Assembly: GCF_041146395.1 (NCBI RefSeq) | Contig: NC_090996.1 | Span: 31,706,738-31,770,737, forward strand | Direction: 5' to 3' | Source: Eulemur rufifrons | Lineage: Eukaryota > Chordata > Mammalia > Primates > Lemuridae | Length of the DNA: 64,000 nt | Shown here: positions 58,796 through 64,000 of the stretch, piece by piece | Layout of the letters: the number at the start of each line of letters is the position of its first letter | How positions within the stretch are numbered: the first letter of the stretch is position 1 | Made by a program: the position numbers and the translations under genes | Notes under the pieces: model-generated | Database searches by the model: none | What the model saw: the letters and a program-made list of their open reading frames with translations, nothing else | Told to the model about the DNA's origin: nothing

Positions 58796-60855
58796 GAGGG
58801 CAGGGAAGAAAACGGAATTCCATTCCCCTTCTCATGCCAAGCTGTTTCTACCCACTTTCTTCCTTGACCTCCTGCCACACCTTGTAAGAGAGAACAGTTG
58901 TTGTTCTCAATAGTCTGAACTAATGATGTGAACCCATTACCACTGGATAAGGTCACTGTCCTTCAAAAGGCACAAACCTCAGCTCCAGTGCCTCCCTTTA
59001 ACATGATCTTCAATTCCACGGGGCAGAACTGGAAGGTGGAGCAAGGTCCCATTTGCGTGGGTCAAACCCGGTCATATCTGTTTCTCCTTTTTTGCTCTTG
59101 TCCTCAACACACATATCAGGGAGGATAAATTAAGATGGAGCATCTTCTATCAACCTGACCTCTTCTCATCTCTCTCTGTATGCACATCTGAGAGCTCCAA
59201 GTGAGCTGGTCCCAAGGATCAGATTGAGAATAGGAGGGAAGAAACGCAAGATCCCTTTATAGCCTTTAACTGGAGCCAACTTCAGGGGTGGCATACTTGT
59301 ACAACTATTAGTAATCAGTTCCTAGGACTGCTATCCTGGTATAGCTCCTTCTATATAGAGTTCCCTTAAAATAACCATAAGAGGAGAAGTAAAGGGCAAA
59401 CACTGATTTCATGATTCTCTTGGAGTCTGGCCATAATACTAACCAAAGCACAGAAACCCTCACCTTAATCTCCATGAAGTATAACCAAGGGAACAAGAAG
59501 CTGTCATGAAAGTTCATCAGTGAGGTTAGCCCATAAGCAGCTTAAATGCTACAGCCATATCTTTCAAATTATAACCCAAATTGGAATCATATACTGGCTC
59601 AATTAGTCATTCAACAAAAAGAACTCTTCCATTTCATGATCCAAAAAAAAAAAAAAGTCCGAAATTAGATATCTAATTCCTTTTTCTATTCTTCAATTTA
59701 CAGCACAAAGGCTTTAGAATTGAGCTAAAGGGGTATTTAAATCCCTAAGCTGTTGCTGCTCTGTAATTTCTGCTCTGACACAAAAGTTTTAAAACATTTT
59801 TTTCTTTCATTCTTCTACCTTCGATGCCCTTTCTCAGGGAGTAACTACAGCTCTGACTATAATCACATTTAAGAGGCTATATTTTCTCACACTTTTCTGA
59901 TTCGGAGCATTACCTGGGGGACTTTGTTTAGTCATATTAGAAGCTTTTTCATAGCTCTAATTCCCCAGTTATAATTCACAAGGGCAGCATTTAAGTTTCT
60001 CTAGAGGGATTTTTTTTCCCCCTTTCTTTCTTTCTTACGTTGACTATGTCCTTGATCCACATAAAAGGATATAATCTTGCTTGTTACTTATATTGTCTGT
60101 CTGCGAGGATGAATGTTTCATAACGGGGCTGTTTCCTAAATGGTAAATCTATAAACTTGTAATTCTATCAGGCCAAGATATTTAGGCGGATTCAGATTTT
60201 TTCCTACTCGTCTTTTCGGCTCTGATTTCCCCAGAACTGATGACAGGTTTGTAAGTAATATTAACTGTCCTTTGTAGTAAATTACATCTTATAATCACCA
60301 CAGTGTTCGTCTCTGGCCAGAGCAGTTATCAGCCGCAGCAAATAAAGGGTTTGGAGACTCTGCTATCTGTTTCCTTTCAGAATGCCAGAAGTCCTCTATA
60401 AACACGAGTGTGCAGAATGAGAGGTCATCTTTTGAAAGCTATAATAAAACATGATTGTAACAGAACATGTGACAGGCTGCTTAGCAGAGCAAACTCCTGT
60501 CCATGGCTCAGCTGGAGGCAGACGCCAGGCAGGAGGGGCACAGCAGAGAAGACCAGGTTGGGGCGGACGGAGAACAAAAGCCCCAGGGGTTCCGTCCAGT
60601 GCATGTCCTGCTCATCAGCACCAGAGTTAATTTTAAGGAAAGATGTGTCTTTGAGAGGACACAAGAAAATCATCTGAATCTGTGTCCCACAAACTTGGGT
60701 GATGCATCCTCTAAGGGAGATGAGAAAAATGAGATCAGAGAGCCTGTGAATGAATTCTTAACCCTCCTCCCTCCCCTTGTTCCAGTCCCCAGCAATGACA
60801 CCCAGATCCCCACTGTGGTTACCTGGGCTTTAGGAGGAAGGTGATAATACAATAA
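58796..60855. other. single-copy DNA, possible conserved noncoding element
   Basis: No gene is supported. About 59990-60320 is repeat-free and looks constrained ('tcttgcttgttacttatatt', 'ataacggggctgtttcctaa'). The frames at 60408-60858 overlap on both strands and have no domain. Confidence 0.4.
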
Positions 60856-60859
60856 CATT

Positions 60860-61330
60860 TTGCAAACTTGCTATGTATCATGGACTGTGTTCCACACTTT
60901 GTTGATTACTGACTGACACTTTGTAACAGTAATGGCACATTCACTCTATGCTGGGTACTGTTCTTTCTGCCTTGCAAGTGTTAATGTGTGTAATGCTCAC
61001 AGTTCTGTAAGCTAAGGGCTCTTGTTAATTGCCTTTGACAAATACAGAACTGAGAGTTGCATTAAGTTTAATGCACCTGCTTAAGCTTGCATAGCTAGGA
61101 GGTGAGCAGCTGGGATCTGAACCAGAGTAGTGGAGTGGTCTGGCTACGCTGTCACAGTTCTTAACCACTCCGTCGCATTGCCACTGAATAGTATTAGTTA
61201 CTAGAGTATTAGTAAGGCGATAATATAATTAACCCTATTTACATAGGGAAAAACTAAGTCTGTGCAAGTAATAAATGGTAAGAGTATGTGAGTGGCTTAA
61301 AAACTGAAGTTCCTAACCATTAGATTCTCT
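60860..61330 (-). mobile_element. cluster of MIR SINE copies, antisense
   Basis: Several diverged MIR pieces follow each other: about 60875-60990, 60990-61180 ('gcttgcatagctaggaggtg', 'tgggatctgaaccagagtag') and 61190-61330 ('aattaaccctatttacatag'). Individual boundaries are uncertain. Confidence 0.65.
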
Positions 61331-61659
61331 CACTTCTTAGGGTCTAAGCCTTGCAGGTGTGCTGCTTAGCATTTTTTAATTTTTTTTGGAGGATCCTTAT
61401 TATTCTGAACTAACAACAGGATTTAGAGATGAATGGCGTATGCTTCCAGAGTACTGTAACTCACAAGCAAGACGACTTGGGTTAGAAAATATTTAGAATG
61501 GGTCTTTATTACCTTGAATTATCGACATCGAAATTTTGTCTCTAAAAAGAGATGTCATTACTATATCTAGGTCTCAATTTCACAAATACTACCATTAGAG
61601 GACCCCTGGCTGATTGCAAAGTTAAAGCAGACTCACGGTAGTAACCAGTAGGCCAAAGG

Positions 61660-61912
61660 ATACAAAGTAGCACATAATGTAGGATGAACAAGTCTAGAGA
61701 TCTAATGTACAACGCGAGGACTATAGTTAACAAAACTGTATTGTATTAGGTATTTTTGTTAAGTGATTTTAGCTGCTGTTATCACAAAAAAGTACGTGAA
61801 ATGACAGATTTGTTAATTTGATTCACTATAGTAACATTTTGCTATCTATATCTGTATTCCATAACATTTTATTGTAAACCTCAAATATCCAAAATTAAAT
61901 TTATTTTAAAAA
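61660..61912 (+). mobile_element. L1M 3' UTR, sense
   Basis: 'tgaacaagtctagagatcta', 'atgtacaacgcgaggactat' and 'aaaactgtattgtattaggt' are characteristic of old L1M 3' UTRs. It ends in an A-rich tail. Confidence 0.85.
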
Positions 61913-62199
61913 AATAAAATGGGTTCAATAAATGTGGTTTTGCTCTATCTAAACTTGTGCAAAGCAGCAAGAACAGTGCAGTCATAAACACTTCTGTTCC
62001 AGACAATGATTTGGAACATGTCTTAGATGTCAACAATAGAGATATCTGGGTTGGAAAAGAAAAATTCAGCACAAGTCCATGGATAATACCAGATGATTAT
62101 CAAATTCCAAATAATGTCACATGATGTGGAACGTATTGACTGGCATTAAAAAAAAAAAAGTTTAAAAGCATTAATCTTCTCACCTCCCAGAGAGAACCA

Positions 62200-62560
62200 C
62201 TATTAACATTTTGAGGTAGATCTTGTCAATTTCACCCTACACACTGTAAATATATTTATAATAAATATGATCATACTTGATGGTTTTATTTTTGGCTTTG
62301 TGTCCTTTATTCTGAAATTTTTCTTTTGCCACTAAATATTCTTAAAAGCCATCATTTTGAATGGCCACATACTTTTTATCATATGTATGTATCATGAATT
62401 ACAAGTCCTCTTACTGGACATTTTAGGTGTTTCTCATTTTTTGCTATTATGCTTAATCCAGAATAATCCCCTTTGTCCATACTCATCCGACCTTCTATTT
62501 CCTAAGGATTGATAACTGGGAGAGGAAAGAATAGTTGCCCGGGTTTCATAACATTGGTTG
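62200..62560 (-). mobile_element. L1M fragment, antisense
   Basis: 'gaatggccacatacttttta', 'ggacattttaggtgtttctc' and 'tttgctattatgcttaatcc' are antisense old L1/LINE 3' text. Confidence 0.7.
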
Positions 62561-62564
62561 CACC

Positions 62565-62870
62565 ATACTGGTACTGTACAATCAATTGACATCTACCTAA
62601 ATGTTTATTAATAGGAGAATAGTTAAATAAACCATGTCTATCTATAATATAACACAGCAGGAAGTTATTTAAAATAGCAAATTATAATCTTATATCCTGA
62701 CAAGAAAGGATGTCTTAACATATAACTGAGTGGACAAAGGGCAAGATGAAAATGATGTAGAGTCTGGTCCCATTTAAAGACCCTACAGATGTGTGGACAT
62801 AGGTACCGCGTATCTGACATGTATGTGTGTGTGATATGTGGATGGGTTTGTACTTGCATGCACACATCTC
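62565..62870 (+). mobile_element. L1M fragment, sense
   Basis: 'aggagaatagttaaataaac', 'cagcaggaagttatttaaaa' and 'agtctggtcccatttaaaga' are the sense equivalent, with only a few bases between it and the antisense piece. Confidence 0.65.
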
Positions 62871-63885
62871 TAAAGATGCCTTCTGCCACAAGTAGCAGAA
62901 AACCAAAGCTGACCAACCGTTTATAAAGATATTTATTATACCTTAAACAAGAATACCAGAAAGAAAGGCAGCCCTGAACCTTCTCAGCAACTCCCTGATT
63001 CTATTAAAGACCCGGGTTCCTTCCATCTTTCTGTTCTACTGTCTCTGGTCCAGTGGATGTTTGTCCTGGAGGTGGCCAGATGGCCATGGCAGTCCCAGCA
63101 CTGGCACCACACCCAGAGGCAAGAAGCAGGTGATGTTCACTATGGCAAAAGGTGGCTTGTGTGGCTCACTCCTTTTTAACTGGAGGAATATCCTAACCGC
63201 CTTCCCTGCAGACCTTGTCCTGTTGGCTCATCAGCCAGAATTGGGTCCCTAGTTTCAGTGGAGGCTAAAATATTAAGACTCTGGCTTTTCTAAGTGTTTA
63301 ATCCAGGGAAGGGAAGGAAAACAGGGATAGCTTTTGAGTATACAACTGACAAACTTACTGCCAAAAATAAAAACGTCTAGATAGATACACACTCAACTAC
63401 TCCTCTGGCTGTCCTTGGATGCTGCAGTCTACGTGAAAATTAGAGCATTTTCCTTTTAATTGCCTAGGTTACCTTTTGGGCGTTTTTAAAGTTTTTCTTT
63501 TCTTATTTCTTATAAGCACATACTAGTTGTATATCTTTATAGGGGACATGCAATGTTTCGATAAACATTATATGACAGATGTCAACTCCTTTTGTAATTT
63601 CTCCAGAAAAAAAAAAGAGCACAGCCACAGCAATCTTTGTTGCAGTTATGGTGAAAAACAGCCACTGTAGGGGACAAGAAAATCAAATTTTTACCAAGTT
63701 GATAGAAAAGCTTTCTTCTAGTAAGTCCCCTCTTGAGAGCTCATTCATTCAGAAAACTGTACCAGCAGCAGAAAGCAGAAGCCACCCAGGCTTAACTTAA
63801 AGCTGGATATATGCGTATATATGTATGAATGTATTATGGGTTTGTATGTTTGCATCTCTAGCTATTTCTGTACATATATCAATAT
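62871..63885. other. single-copy DNA, possible antisense L1 3' UTR piece
   Basis: No gene is supported. About 63490-63600 ('ctttataggggacatgcaat') may be an antisense L1 3' UTR fragment. Confidence 0.4.
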
Positions 63886-63891
63886 TTATGT

Positions 63892-63934
63892 CAGTGGTTC
63901 TCAAGTGGAGATGGCTTTTCCCAGCAGGGGACTG
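63892..63934. mobile_element. MER5A-like hAT MITE fragment
   Basis: 'cagtggttctcaagtggaga' with 'ccagcaggggac' fits the start of MER5A, then breaks into a TG run. Confidence 0.6.
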
Positions 63935-63969
63935 TGTGTGTGTGTGTGTGTCTGTGTGTGTGTGTGTGG
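63932..63969. repeat. (TG)n microsatellite
   Basis: A TG run with a single CT interruption. Confidence 0.95.
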
Positions 63970-64000
63970 TGTATACATAAATATCCAAGAAGGAAGAAGG

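Overview
This is vertebrate nuclear DNA from a strepsirrhine primate, most likely a lemur. Two full-length dimeric Alus lie at 2217-2560 and 39297-39611. The first carries the right-arm block 'gctaggctgacgccacggc' that I associate with strepsirrhine Alus. There are also lemur-type L1 3' ends, MaLR LTRs, MIR, L2, MER2 and other mammal-wide repeats. I see no prokaryotic feature, no CRISPR array, and no tRNA, rRNA or snRNA gene. No complete cellular protein-coding gene is visible. Nearly all short open frames are chance frames or lie inside repeats. The window reads as intergenic or deep intronic sequence.

Layout. 1-16 kb is mostly single-copy DNA with one Alu, one MaLR LTR, L1M and MIR pieces and microsatellites. 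It holds one convincing splice-site-bounded 48-bp exon candidate on the minus strand (15308-15355). 16-18 kb is a three-layer nest: a MaLR LTR inside an antisense L1M inside an older repeat. 18-26 kb carries two more MaLR LTRs and repeat-free blocks that look like conserved regulatory DNA. 26176-32956 is an endogenous retrovirus on the minus strand, the main feature. 33-47 kb is single-copy DNA with an antisense L1 3' UTR, L2, MIR, Alu and a MER2 transposon. 47.4-49.2 kb holds two L1 pieces separated by older DNA containing a hAT element. 49-64 kb is single-copy DNA with MaLR, Alu-monomer, L1M, MER20 and MIR pieces.

The provirus is a class I (gamma-like) ERV with two LTRs of about 350 bp and a primer-binding site that fits tRNA-Phe at 16 of 18 positions. 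It has gag with a PPPY late motif and a degenerate zinc knuckle, a protease with a changed active-site triplet, and the end of RT. An RNase H-integrase frame of 461 codons keeps its catalytic residues. Env is broken. The RT catalytic core is absent. In its place are about 450 bp of AT-rich DNA and about 90 bp resembling the env transmembrane region. That same region appears to be missing from the env remnant 3 kb away. This rearrangement is the most unusual structure I found.

Repeat family names come from recognition of consensus features, not from a search. MIR, L2 and L1M boundaries are approximate.
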